64,000 nt of DNA from Flavobacteriaceae bacterium PRS1. GTDB lineage: Bacteria; Bacteroidota; Bacteroidia; Flavobacteriales; Flavobacteriaceae. The position numbers and the translations under genes were made by a program. Of the stretch, positions 37,580 to 47,159 are shown one piece after another. Positions within the stretch are counted from its first letter, which is position 1. Each line of letters starts with the position of its first letter. The stretch is from assembly GCA_003709165.1 (NCBI GenBank), contig RDRZ01000004.1:62001-126000 (forward strand), given 5' to 3'. A model generated the notes under the pieces. That model searched no databases and had not been told where the DNA came from. It worked only from the letters and a program-made list of their open reading frames with translations.

Positions 37580-38410
37580 TTATTCATTAATCTTTCTTAC
37601 CATAGAGTTTGCAGAAGCAGAAGAAGGGTACATTTCAATTGCTTTTTTATAATACTTTAAAGCATTTTCCATATCACCTTCGTTATAATAAAATTCACCC
37701 ATTGAATCGTAAGAATTGTAACTTTTATAAAGATCCAAATATTCATCAAAATGATTTTTAGCTTTATCTTTTTCACCAATTCCATAGTAAAAGTAACCTA
37801 ATGAATTAATTATTGGAGGGATCATATAAGAATGATCACCATTAGTTGGTAGAGAATTTGGATCACCTTTTTGATCTCTTATCTCAGATAGCAATAATTC
37901 CATTTCTCTAATTCTTTCATTAGAATCTGGATTTGAAAAAGCATAGTAGAAATGAATTAATTTACCTTTAGGTTCAAGTTCTCTCATTTTAGACCATAAC
38001 TCAAAAGAACCTTCTGATCCTAAAGGCCAATTATTTCCCTTTGGTAAATCAAGAAGTGAAACAAAAACTTTAGAAGTTTCATTGTTATCAGCTACTAATT
38101 CTTTTGCTTTTTGAATATGCATTTTTTGTTTTTCAGATCCATCAATTGCAAATCCAGCCAAAACAACATGAGGGCCAAAAAGTGAAGAATCATATTCCAA
38201 AACTTTTTCAAAAAACGTCATAGATTTTTCGTATTCAAAATTGTACATATGTTTCATTGCGTGATGAAGCATTTCATTAGCATTGGTATTGTCTCCATTC
38301 CATTGAATATATGATCCATCAGTAGCGTCAAAAGTCCATTGATTATTTTGATTAGTTTTAGTCCCACAACTTAAAACTAGAATTGATAAAATAAGAATTA
38401 TTTTTTTCAT
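37580..38410 (-). CDS. TPR-repeat lipoprotein
   Basis: A 276-residue lipoprotein (lipobox SILVLSCGTK, Cys15) with TPR-like repeats. The last one is clear: SMGEFYYNEGDMENALKYYK near the C-terminus; an earlier one is NFEYEKSMTFFEKVLEYD. TPR modules mediate protein contacts; partner unknown. It follows the NTF2-like lipoprotein gene by 11 bases and is probably its operon partner. Confidence 0.75.
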   Translation of the reverse strand: MKKIILILSILVLSCGTKTNQNNQWTFDATDGSYIQWNGDNTNANEMLHHAMKHMYNFEYEKSMTFFEKVLEYDSSLFGPHVVLAGFAIDGSEKQKMHIQKAKELVADNNETSKVFVSLLDLPKGNNWPLGSEGSFELWSKMRELEPKGKLIHFYYAFSNPDSNERIREMELLLSEIRDQKGDPNSLPTNGDHSYMIPPIINSLGYFYYGIGEKDKAKNHFDEYLDLYKSYNSYDSMGEFYYNEGDMENALKYYKKAIEMYPSSASANSMVRKINE

Positions 38411-38421
38411 AATATTAATTT

Positions 38422-38955
38422 CTAATTTAAGGATTTTTCTTTAGCTTTCCCTTCCTCGTTAAAAGCTGTTGGATTAAAAAATTGAACTTCTTCAATGATT
38501 TTATTGTCTTTCCAAAGATATGATATGTGAAAACGAATACTTATCTCTTTTCCAGTGTATTTTCCATCTGCTTTCATTTCGCTCCATATATTAGTCCATA
38601 TTTTTCCATTGGAATAATAGGTTGTTTCTATCTCTAAATTAGGATAATCTTCGTATTCAGATTTTTTAAATTCGATATTATCAAACATATCATATATATT
38701 ATTAATACCCTCAATAAATTCCTCTTTATTTATGACTACTCCATCAGGATTTGTGTGTTTTAAGTCATCAGAAAAAATCTCCTGTAGATAAGAAATATCT
38801 TCAGCAGCAACAGCATCAAACACCTTTTGAATCATTTGTGATTTTTCATCATCTTTTCTTACTTCACCAAACAAATTACTTGATGAGGATAATTTTGGAT
38901 TGTTACAAGAAACTGTAAATAGACCAATTAGAATTAAATAGCAGATTTTTTTCAT
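38422..38955 (-). CDS. SnoaL/NTF2-like domain lipoprotein
   Basis: A 177-residue lipoprotein (lipobox LIGLFTVSCNNP, Cys17) with an NTF2/SnoaL-like alpha+beta barrel: IQKVFDAVAAEDISYLQEIF, DDLKHTNPDGVVINKEEFIE, then strands with RFHISYLWKDNKIIEEVQFF. These folds may be enzymes or binding domains; no catalytic residues can be named. First gene of a two-gene unit with the TPR lipoprotein. Confidence 0.75.
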   Translation of the reverse strand: MKKICYLILIGLFTVSCNNPKLSSSSNLFGEVRKDDEKSQMIQKVFDAVAAEDISYLQEIFSDDLKHTNPDGVVINKEEFIEGINNIYDMFDNIEFKKSEYEDYPNLEIETTYYSNGKIWTNIWSEMKADGKYTGKEISIRFHISYLWKDNKIIEEVQFFNPTAFNEEGKAKEKSLN

Positions 38956-39059
38956 TTTTTATATTTTCAGATTCATGAACAATATATTAAATAATTGCCA
39001 AAAAACATTAATTTTAAAAATTTTTTTAGTTTTTTTGTGGAAACCAATAAAAATATATT

Positions 39060-41918
39060 ATGATTAAAAATTACTTAATTCTTTTGGTGTTCTTTTTAGG
39101 AGCAGCAAATTTTATTGAGGCTCAAGAAGTTACAGGAACAGTTTTAGACGATACGTCTCAACCGTTGCCAGGAGTTTCAATTATTATTAAAGGAACTTCA
39201 ACAGGAACTACATCAGACTTTGATGGAAACTTTTCTATTAGTGTAAGCGATGGAGATGTATTAGTGTTTTCTTATGTTGGCTTTGATACTCAAGAAGTCA
39301 CAGTAAGTGGGAATACTGTAAACGTAACTATGCAAGCAGGAGTTGCATTAGACGAAATAGTTTTATTAGGTTCTAGAAATAGAGGTAGAACTGTAATAGA
39401 TACTCCAGTACCAGTAGATATTATTGATGTTGCTAAACTTGCGGCAACTGGTCCACAAACAACAGTTAATGAAATTTTAAATTATGTAGCGCCTTCATTT
39501 ACTTCAACTACTCAAACAGTATCTGATGGTACAGATCACGTTGATCCAGCTTCTTTAAGAGGTCTTGGACCAGATCAAGTATTAGTTTTAATTAACGGGA
39601 AAAGACGTCACAAGTCTTCTTTAGTTAATGTTAATGGAACAGTTGGAACAGGATCTGTTGCTACCGATTTAAATGCACTAGCAGCTTCTTCAATAGCTAG
39701 AATTGAAATTTTACGTGATGGTGCAGCAGCACAGTATGGTAGTGATGCTATTGCTGGTGTAATTAACATCGTCCTTAAAAAGGCTACAAATGAACTTGTT
39801 TTGAATGTGAATTCTGGAGCTAACTTCAGTCAACATTCTGAAAAATATGACGATGGTGGAGTAGATGGTGAAAAATTTCAAATAGATGCTAACTATGGTA
39901 TTGATTTAGGTAAAAACGGAGGGTTTATTAATTTCACGGGATCTTTAGAAAATAGAGGAGCAACAAACAGAAGTGACACCATGGGAAAAGTTATCTATAC
40001 CATGTTTGATGTTGCCACAAGAAATTTGGGTTATGATCAAGCTTATGCTATGAATCCAAGCGCTTTAGCAGCTTATGTAGGAAGTTTAGACCCTTCTTTA
40101 CAAGCAGTTTATAATGCAGGAATCGCCAATGGAGATTCATTTTTAGATATTATTAATTCAGATTCTGACTTGCCTGGAGCAGCGCCAATTTCTGAATATG
40201 AATTAGCTGCAAGAGGATTAGATAGAGACGATTTTAGAATGAAAATTGGTCAATCAAAATTAAGAAGCGGTAAGTTTATGATGAATATGGAACTTCCATT
40301 AGACGATAATGGATCAGTACTGTACTCGTTTGGAGGCATTAGCTCCAGAGATGGTTTAGCAGCAGGTTTCTTTAGAAGACCAGCTTACACAGATGGTAGA
40401 GGAACAACAGAGGCTTTAGCTAACGGATTTTTACCTCATATAGCGTCTAGAGTTATAGATAAATCATTTGCTGCCGGTATTAAAGGTCTGATTGGAGATT
40501 GGAATGTAGATTTTAGTAATACTTATGGAACTAATAGTTTTGATTTTACTATTAAGAATACTACAAATGCTACATTAGGAGCTTCAACACAAAGACAGTT
40601 TGAAGCGGGTGGATTTTCTTTTGCTCAAAACACAACTAATTTAGATATTTCAAAATTCCACGATGATATTTTTGAAGGATTTAATGTGGCATTTGGTGCT
40701 GAATACAGAGTTGAGAACTATCAACTAAAATCCGGAGAAGAAGCGTCTTGGGCAAGTTATGATGTAAATGGAGAAGTTGTAACACAAACTACTCCAGATG
40801 CAGATAAAGTATATAGTTATTTTGGAAGTTTAGTTCCAGGAGGTTCACAAGTATTTCCGGGCTACAGACCAAGTAATGAAGTTGATCAAAGCAGAAATAG
40901 TTATGCAGGATATATAGATTTAGAAGCAGATATCTCTGATTCATTTTTGTTAACAGCAGCATTTCGATATGAAAACTATAGCGATTTTGGAGACACTTTT
41001 AACTGGAAAATAGCATCTAGAGTTAAAGCTTCTGATAATTTTACAATTAGAGCGGCAGCTAGTACTGGTTTTAGAGCACCTGATTTGCATCAAATATATT
41101 TTAATGCAACTTCAACATTATTTATTAATGGCATCCCTAACGAAGTGGGAACATTTGGGAACACTAGTAGATTGGCACAATTGTTAGGCATTCCTCGATT
41201 AAAAGAAGAAACTTCTGATAACTTTAGTTTAGGATTTACTGCTAAATTGCCAGATGTTGGCATGAAAATAACCGTTGATGCTTATATTGTAAATGTTGAC
41301 GATAGAGTAGGGCAAACAAGAAATTATAAGCCACCAGGAGATACACCTCCATCTGAAGTAGATATTATTTTTGCTGATGCAGCAGCTGGGCAAGCTAAAT
41401 TCTTCACTAACGGTTATAGCACAGAATCTTCAGGAATTGATATAGTTATAGATCATAATATCGGAATCGGAGAAGGTAATTTACATAATAGCCTTTCTGC
41501 ATCTTTTTCTAAAACTGATGTGACAAATGTAAAAAGTATTTTAGGGGTTCCAATTTTAGATGATAGAGCTATTGGTTTTATAGAATCTGCGTTACCTAAT
41601 GAGAAAATTAATCTTACAAATGTTTATAGTGTTAATAAGTGGAATTTTATGTTACGTAATGTTTATTTTGGAGCAGTAAACGATCCAGATAATGGTGATG
41701 AGTATGGAGCAAAAGTAGTTACAGATATATCTGCTACTTATAATTTTGCTGATAACTTAACATTTTCATTAGGAGCTAACAATCTTTTCGATGTGTATCC
41801 AGACGAAGTTAGACCAAGTGGTAATTATGGGAGACAATTTGTTTTCTCTCGTAGAACATCGCAATTTGGTTTCAATGGTAGATATGTATATGGAAGATTA
41901 ACATTCACATTAAAATAA
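39060..41918 (+). CDS. TonB-dependent outer membrane receptor
   Basis: A 952-residue receptor. After the signal peptide comes a carboxypeptidase-like regulatory domain (VTGTVLDDTSQPLPGVSII...DFDGNFSISV), then the plug (LRGLGPDQVLVLINGKRRH, ILRDGAAAQYGSDAIAGVIN) and a 22-strand-type barrel. It is closer to siderophore/cobalamin-type receptors than to SusC in plug motifs and has no SusD next to it; the following gene is a small lipoprotein. Its first 100 residues are very similar to those of the SusC-like protein at 44181. Substrate unknown. Confidence 0.9.
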   Translation: MIKNYLILLVFFLGAANFIEAQEVTGTVLDDTSQPLPGVSIIIKGTSTGTTSDFDGNFSISVSDGDVLVFSYVGFDTQEVTVSGNTVNVTMQAGVALDEIVLLGSRNRGRTVIDTPVPVDIIDVAKLAATGPQTTVNEILNYVAPSFTSTTQTVSDGTDHVDPASLRGLGPDQVLVLINGKRRHKSSLVNVNGTVGTGSVATDLNALAASSIARIEILRDGAAAQYGSDAIAGVINIVLKKATNELVLNVNSGANFSQHSEKYDDGGVDGEKFQIDANYGIDLGKNGGFINFTGSLENRGATNRSDTMGKVIYTMFDVATRNLGYDQAYAMNPSALAAYVGSLDPSLQAVYNAGIANGDSFLDIINSDSDLPGAAPISEYELAARGLDRDDFRMKIGQSKLRSGKFMMNMELPLDDNGSVLYSFGGISSRDGLAAGFFRRPAYTDGRGTTEALANGFLPHIASRVIDKSFAAGIKGLIGDWNVDFSNTYGTNSFDFTIKNTTNATLGASTQRQFEAGGFSFAQNTTNLDISKFHDDIFEGFNVAFGAEYRVENYQLKSGEEASWASYDVNGEVVTQTTPDADKVYSYFGSLVPGGSQVFPGYRPSNEVDQSRNSYAGYIDLEADISDSFLLTAAFRYENYSDFGDTFNWKIASRVKASDNFTIRAAASTGFRAPDLHQIYFNATSTLFINGIPNEVGTFGNTSRLAQLLGIPRLKEETSDNFSLGFTAKLPDVGMKITVDAYIVNVDDRVGQTRNYKPPGDTPPSEVDIIFADAAAGQAKFFTNGYSTESSGIDIVIDHNIGIGEGNLHNSLSASFSKTDVTNVKSILGVPILDDRAIGFIESALPNEKINLTNVYSVNKWNFMLRNVYFGAVNDPDNGDEYGAKVVTDISATYNFADNLTFSLGANNLFDVYPDEVRPSGNYGRQFVFSRRTSQFGFNGRYVYGRLTFTLK

Positions 41919-41925
41919 AAAAACT

Positions 41926-42696
41926 ATGAAAAAATTTAATAAAATTTATAAACTATTACTAGTCTTACCATTAATCTTTATGGTAGGCTGTGATGATAGT
42001 GATGACATTGTTGAGGTATTAACTCAAACAACTACAACTACTGTAAACACGGTATTTATAGAAACTAATGCTACTCATGACGATTCGGCTAGATATGCTG
42101 GCCTTGGTTTCTCAAATACAATTACAGTTGGATCAAACAACCCTGTGTCATCAGATTTAGCAGTTGCTTTTTCTGTGACTAAAGACGGAGGTGCTGCTGT
42201 TGACGGTTCAGATTACACTATAAATAACGCTGTTATTTTAGAATCTGAAAGTTTTGGAACTGGAGATATTACTTTTTTAGAATTAGGTCGATATGAAGTC
42301 AGAATAAATTCGCCTAGTGGTGAGGTTAATAACAAAGAAATATTTGTTGTAGCTCCATCGGCAACAATTTCAATCGAGTGGGATGATTCTTATTACGATT
42401 ATGATCATTATTTATTTGTTGGAAACCAGGATTTTGATGGAGAAATAATAGCAAATACATTTGGCACAACAAGTTTTGAAACATTTACTGCTAGTTTGCC
42501 AGAAGGAAAGACTTCAATATATATTGATGACTATTGGAATGATAATGCAAGTATTCCTGTGATACTTACAGTTGATTTTGGCGGGAATGTTTCTACCTTC
42601 GATGTTATAATGGACAAGGATAAATGGGTACTCGTTATTGATGCTGGTCTGGATGAAGATGGAAATCCTGCTTTAACTTTTACAGATCTTAATTAA
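41926..42696 (+). CDS. surface or periplasmic lipoprotein, partner of the TonB receptor
   Basis: A 256-residue lipoprotein (lipobox LPLIFMVGCDDSDD, Cys22) rich in beta strands, Thr and Asp. The acidic residues just after the lipid cysteine could be a surface-export signal of the Bacteroidota type, but this is inference. It begins 7 bases after the TonB receptor stop and a strong terminator follows, so the two genes form one unit. It may be the substrate-binding partner. No family recognised. Confidence 0.7.
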   Translation: MKKFNKIYKLLLVLPLIFMVGCDDSDDIVEVLTQTTTTTVNTVFIETNATHDDSARYAGLGFSNTITVGSNNPVSSDLAVAFSVTKDGGAAVDGSDYTINNAVILESESFGTGDITFLELGRYEVRINSPSGEVNNKEIFVVAPSATISIEWDDSYYDYDHYLFVGNQDFDGEIIANTFGTTSFETFTASLPEGKTSIYIDDYWNDNASIPVILTVDFGGNVSTFDVIMDKDKWVLVIDAGLDEDGNPALTFTDLN

Positions 42697-42714
42697 TATA
42701 TCAAGTTTAGATTT

Positions 42715-42746
42715 AAAAAGAGCTTCTTTTAAGAAGCTCTTTTTTT
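42715..42746 (+). terminator. rho-independent terminator after the TonB receptor unit
   Basis: Perfect 12-base stem AAAGAGCTTCTT / AAGAAGCTCTTT with a two-T loop, followed by more T. Confidence 0.85.
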
Positions 42747-42761
42747 ACAATTTATTGTATT

Positions 42762-44033
42762 ATGATTAAGGTTAATCAAAATATTCAAAATCTAAAGCCT
42801 TCAGCAACTTTGGCTATTAACCAGAAAGTAGTTGCTTTAAGAGAAAAAGGGGAAACTATTTTTCATTTTGGATTTGGACAATCTCCTTTTCCTATCCACC
42901 AATCTATTGTAAATGCATTAAAAGATAATGCTACAAATAATCACTATTTACCTACAATTGGGTTGGATGTGTTAAGAAATACTATTGCTAAATTTCTAGA
43001 AAAGCATCAAGGGATTAAAGCAGAAAGTGATTTTATTTATATTGGTCCTGGAAGCAAAGAGTTATTATACCAAACCATATTAATTTTAGACAGTACTTTT
43101 TTAATTCCAAAAGGGAGTTGGGTAAGTTATGGACCTCAAATTAATTCTAAAAATGGAGATTATGTTATTTTAGAAACTAGTTTGAAAAATAATTTTAAGC
43201 TAACTTCAGATACTTTATCAGCATATTGTGAAGCCAATCCCAATCTACAAAAAGCATTGATATTAAACTCCCCTAATAATCCAACTGGAGCAGTTTATAC
43301 AGATGAAGAATTAGAACAATTAGCAGTAGTTTGTAGGGAAAATGATATTATTGTCCTTTCTGATGAGATTTATTCTCAAATAAATTTTAATGAAGACTTT
43401 TCTCCAAGTATTTCAAAATTTTATCCAGAAAAGACAATTGTTTTTGGAGGCTTAAGTAAAGTGTTTTCCGCAGGAGGATATCGATTAGGATTTATGTCTT
43501 TACCCAAAGATTTACAGTTTTTGCATAATACTTATCGATCTATGTTTAGTGAAACATTTAGTGCTGTTTCTTCTCCAATACAATTTGCTGCCATTGAAGC
43601 ATTTAAAATGAATGATGATATTAAGAAGCAAATTAAAGATTGTTCAGCAATTTTAAAAGGAGTGTCTCAATATATTGCTTTAAAACTAAAAGAAGTAAAT
43701 ATTGAATGCACAGAACCACAAGGAGCTTTTTATATGATGATTGGTTTTAATAATTTTAAAGAACAAATTAATACAATGGGAATTAACACAAGTACTCAAT
43801 TAGCAAATTATTTGTTAGATAATTTCAGTGTTGCACTTTTGCCTTCATCAGATTTTTATTTTCAAAAGGAAGAATTATTTTTTAGATTGGCTTTTGTAGA
43901 TTTTAATGGAGAAGAAGTATTGAGAGCCTATAGGAATAACTCATCTATTGATGCTAATTTTATAAAAAAATTCTGTTCTAATATATTTGGAGGAATTGAT
44001 AAAATTATAAAATTTATAAAGCACTTATCTTAA
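42762..44033 (+). CDS. PLP-dependent class I/II aminotransferase
   Basis: A 423-residue fold-type I aminotransferase. The substrate and cofactor signatures are LNSPNNPTGAVYTD, VLSDEIYSQINF and the PLP lysine region FGGLSKVFSAGGYRLGF. The sequence resembles aspartate/aromatic-type aminotransferases but substrate specificity is not readable. It starts 15 bases after a terminator and lies between two TonB uptake units on the same strand, which suggests that it could act on a product of one of them; this is inference only. Confidence 0.85.
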   Translation: MIKVNQNIQNLKPSATLAINQKVVALREKGETIFHFGFGQSPFPIHQSIVNALKDNATNNHYLPTIGLDVLRNTIAKFLEKHQGIKAESDFIYIGPGSKELLYQTILILDSTFLIPKGSWVSYGPQINSKNGDYVILETSLKNNFKLTSDTLSAYCEANPNLQKALILNSPNNPTGAVYTDEELEQLAVVCRENDIIVLSDEIYSQINFNEDFSPSISKFYPEKTIVFGGLSKVFSAGGYRLGFMSLPKDLQFLHNTYRSMFSETFSAVSSPIQFAAIEAFKMNDDIKKQIKDCSAILKGVSQYIALKLKEVNIECTEPQGAFYMMIGFNNFKEQINTMGINTSTQLANYLLDNFSVALLPSSDFYFQKEELFFRLAFVDFNGEEVLRAYRNNSSIDANFIKKFCSNIFGGIDKIIKFIKHLS

Positions 44034-44180
44034 ACAATTATCATTAAAAAATTACCAATAAAAGAGTTGTTTATATGATGATTTCTTAATTTAATTGTGT
44101 TAAATAAATAATTAACGCAGACAGAAAGGGCATAATTCTTTTTTTTTTTGTTTCTTTCGCATAACTAAAAACAATAAATT

Positions 44181-47141
44181 ATGTTAAAAAACTATTTAAT
44201 CCTTTTGATGTTTTGTTTAGCATCAAATTTTATTAGTGCACAGATGGTATCGGGAACTGTTTTAGACGACGCCTCTATGCCTTTACCTGGAGTTACTATA
44301 GTTGTCAAAGGCACGACAACTGGAACAGCTACAGATTTTGACGGAAATTACTCGATTAGCGCGAGTAATGGAGACGTGCTAGTATTTTCTTTTGTTGGGT
44401 TTGAAACTCAAGAAGTGACAGTTACAAGTAATGTTGTAAATGTTACTATGCAATCTGGAATTGCTTTAGAGGAAATTGTGATAACAGGACTAGCAACTTC
44501 AATTAAACGAAGTAATGCAGCTAATGCAGTAGCAACTATATCTGCTGACGAATTAGGAGGTAGAACACCACCACAAACATTAGATGGAGCATTATCTGGT
44601 AAGTTTCCAGGAGCTTTAGTGACTTCTAATTCAGGTTCTCCAGGTGGAGGGTTATCAGTTAAATTAAGAGGGATTACATCTATTAATGGTAATTCCCAAC
44701 CTTTGTATATTATAGATGGTGTTTATATTGATAACAGTAGCATCTTTTCTGCAGGATTGAATGATGTTTCTAATGCTTCTGGTGGAGGAGCTAGTGCTAA
44801 CAGTAATCAAGATAATGCAACTAATAGAATTGCAGACATTAACCCTGATGATATTGAAAGTATTTCAATTTTAAAAGGAGCATCTGCTTCTGCTATTTAT
44901 GGTTCTCGTGGAGCCGCTGGAGTAATTATAATTACAACTAAAAGAGGGAAACAAGGAAAAACAATAATAAATTTTTCTCAATCTAATGGCTGGAATGAAG
45001 CAATAAATTTACAAGGTCAGAGAAATTGGACAGCAGATTTAGCCGAAAGTGCATTTGGTCAAGGAGCATTGTATTCTGCTGCTGAAGCTGCAGGAACATT
45101 AACTGACTATGAAAAAGAATTATTTGGAGAAAAAGGATTTATTTCAAACACTAATGTTAGTATATCTGGCGGAAATGAAAAAACAACTTTTTTCACAGGA
45201 TTTACACGTAATCAAGAAGATGGTATAGTTAAAAACACTGGCTATGATAAGTCTTCTATTAGACTGAATTTAGATCATAAGTTTACTGATAATATTAAAT
45301 TTTCATTAACTACTAATTATATTAATTCTTCAGCAGATAGAGGTTTCTTTAATAATGATAATAGTGGAACTACGCTTGGAGTTGCATTGGCTACAGGAGT
45401 ACGTCCTTGGGATTATTTATTTCCTGATGAAAACGGGAATTACCCGGATGCTCCTCATGGAGCTTCGAATCCATTACAAACAAGAGATTTGATGACAAAT
45501 AACGAACGGGTTAATAGGTTTATTGGAGGAGGAACAATTGATGTTAATTTATTAAGAACAGACAGCCAAAGTTTAAAATTTGTTGCTAAAGCAGGTGTAG
45601 ACCATTATGATATGACTGCGAAAGTAATTTTCCCCAAAGAATTACAGTTTCAAAAATCTGAAAACGGAGGATTAAATGGTGTTTCAGCTATTACAATTAC
45701 AACTAATACTAACGCTAACTATTCAGCTTATTTAGTCCATAATTATTCGACGGATAATGATTTAAGTTTTACAACTTCAGCAGGAGTAACTAAACAAGAT
45801 TTCTCACAGAATATTGTTAGAGTTATTGCTTCAGATTTAATTGCATCTGAAACAAATGTTAATCAAGCTGCTAATGTAAGTACTGATCAAGTTAGATTAG
45901 AACAAGAAGATTTTGGATTTTTTGCTCAAGAAGAGTTTAATTATCAAGATAAATTAATTGCAACACTAGGTGTTACAGGAGATAAATCAACCAACAATGG
46001 AGACATTAATGAATTTTTCTATTACCCAAAAGGATCGTTAGCAGTTAATTTAAATAACTTTGATTTTTGGGGGAGTAGTGATGTTTTAAATAGATTTAAA
46101 ATACGTGCTGCTTACGGTGAAGCAGGTACTTTTGCTGCTTTTGGTTCTTTATTTACTATTTTCAATAATACTTTAGCAGATGGGAATGTAGGAATTATAG
46201 TTCCTGGAACAAGAGGGAATCCTAACATTTCTCCAGAAAGGCAAAAAGAATTTGAAATAGGATTTGATGCTGGGTTTTTAAACAACCGCATATCTGTTGA
46301 ATTTTCATATTATAAGAAAAAGGTAGAAGATCTTTTATTACGTGCAGATGTTCCAACGTCAACAGGTTTTTCAAGCGAATGGAAAAATGCAGGCGAACTT
46401 GAAAACAAAGGAGTTGAGATTGGTGTTAATGTACAAGTTTTTGATTCTGAAGATTTTTCCTGGAATTCAAATATAAGCTGGTTTACAAACGAATCTAAAA
46501 TGACTAGATTAGATGTTCCTACATTTAACCTAGGAGGTTTTGGAAATAGTTTAGGACAATTTCAAATTGAAGAAGGGAAAAGTGTCACTCAAATTGTTGG
46601 GACAACAGGTCCTGGGACTCCTGTAAGTGTATTGGGAGATGCAGAGCCAGATTTTCAAATGTCTTTTATTAATGATATTAGATATAAAGATTTTACATTG
46701 TCTTTTTTATGGCATTGGAAAAAAGGTGGAGATAATATTAACTTAACAAAATTACTGTCCGATTTTGGAGGAACAAGTGCGGATTTTGATGATTTTGATG
46801 TTGATCCTGATGGATTAATTCCTAATGGTAATTATAGAATTGTTAATGGTCTTTTTGCAGGAAATGCAAGACCTTTTGTAGAGGATGCTTCCTATTGGAG
46901 ATTAAGAGAAATTGGTTTATATTATACCGTTCCTGAAGAAACTATTAATAAATGGTTTGATGGTGTTGTATCTAATGTTAAACTAGGGTTTTCTGGACAT
47001 AACCTAATCAATATTTTCGATTATAATAGTTACGACCCTGAAGTTTCAAACTTTGGTGGTACTGGTTTGTCGACTGGTGTAGAGGTTACTCCTTTTCCAT
47101 CTTCTAAAAGATATATGTTCCATTTATCAATGCAATTTTAA
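44181..47141 (+). CDS. SusC/RagA-family TonB-linked outer membrane protein
   Basis: A 986-residue nutrient receptor: signal peptide, carboxypeptidase-like domain (VSGTVLDDASMPLPGVTIV), SusC plug motifs (SIKRSNAANAVATISADEL, LRGITSINGNSQPLYIIDGV, ISILKGASASAIYGSRGAAG) and the barrel, ending SSKRYMFHLSMQF. The SusD partner starts 18 bases later. No glycoside hydrolase, sulfatase, peptidase or sensor is adjacent, so the imported ligand (glycan or peptide) is unknown. Confidence 0.95.
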   Translation: MLKNYLILLMFCLASNFISAQMVSGTVLDDASMPLPGVTIVVKGTTTGTATDFDGNYSISASNGDVLVFSFVGFETQEVTVTSNVVNVTMQSGIALEEIVITGLATSIKRSNAANAVATISADELGGRTPPQTLDGALSGKFPGALVTSNSGSPGGGLSVKLRGITSINGNSQPLYIIDGVYIDNSSIFSAGLNDVSNASGGGASANSNQDNATNRIADINPDDIESISILKGASASAIYGSRGAAGVIIITTKRGKQGKTIINFSQSNGWNEAINLQGQRNWTADLAESAFGQGALYSAAEAAGTLTDYEKELFGEKGFISNTNVSISGGNEKTTFFTGFTRNQEDGIVKNTGYDKSSIRLNLDHKFTDNIKFSLTTNYINSSADRGFFNNDNSGTTLGVALATGVRPWDYLFPDENGNYPDAPHGASNPLQTRDLMTNNERVNRFIGGGTIDVNLLRTDSQSLKFVAKAGVDHYDMTAKVIFPKELQFQKSENGGLNGVSAITITTNTNANYSAYLVHNYSTDNDLSFTTSAGVTKQDFSQNIVRVIASDLIASETNVNQAANVSTDQVRLEQEDFGFFAQEEFNYQDKLIATLGVTGDKSTNNGDINEFFYYPKGSLAVNLNNFDFWGSSDVLNRFKIRAAYGEAGTFAAFGSLFTIFNNTLADGNVGIIVPGTRGNPNISPERQKEFEIGFDAGFLNNRISVEFSYYKKKVEDLLLRADVPTSTGFSSEWKNAGELENKGVEIGVNVQVFDSEDFSWNSNISWFTNESKMTRLDVPTFNLGGFGNSLGQFQIEEGKSVTQIVGTTGPGTPVSVLGDAEPDFQMSFINDIRYKDFTLSFLWHWKKGGDNINLTKLLSDFGGTSADFDDFDVDPDGLIPNGNYRIVNGLFAGNARPFVEDASYWRLREIGLYYTVPEETINKWFDGVVSNVKLGFSGHNLINIFDYNSYDPEVSNFGGTGLSTGVEVTPFPSSKRYMFHLSMQF

Positions 47142-47159
47142 AATTTAATAAAAGAAAAA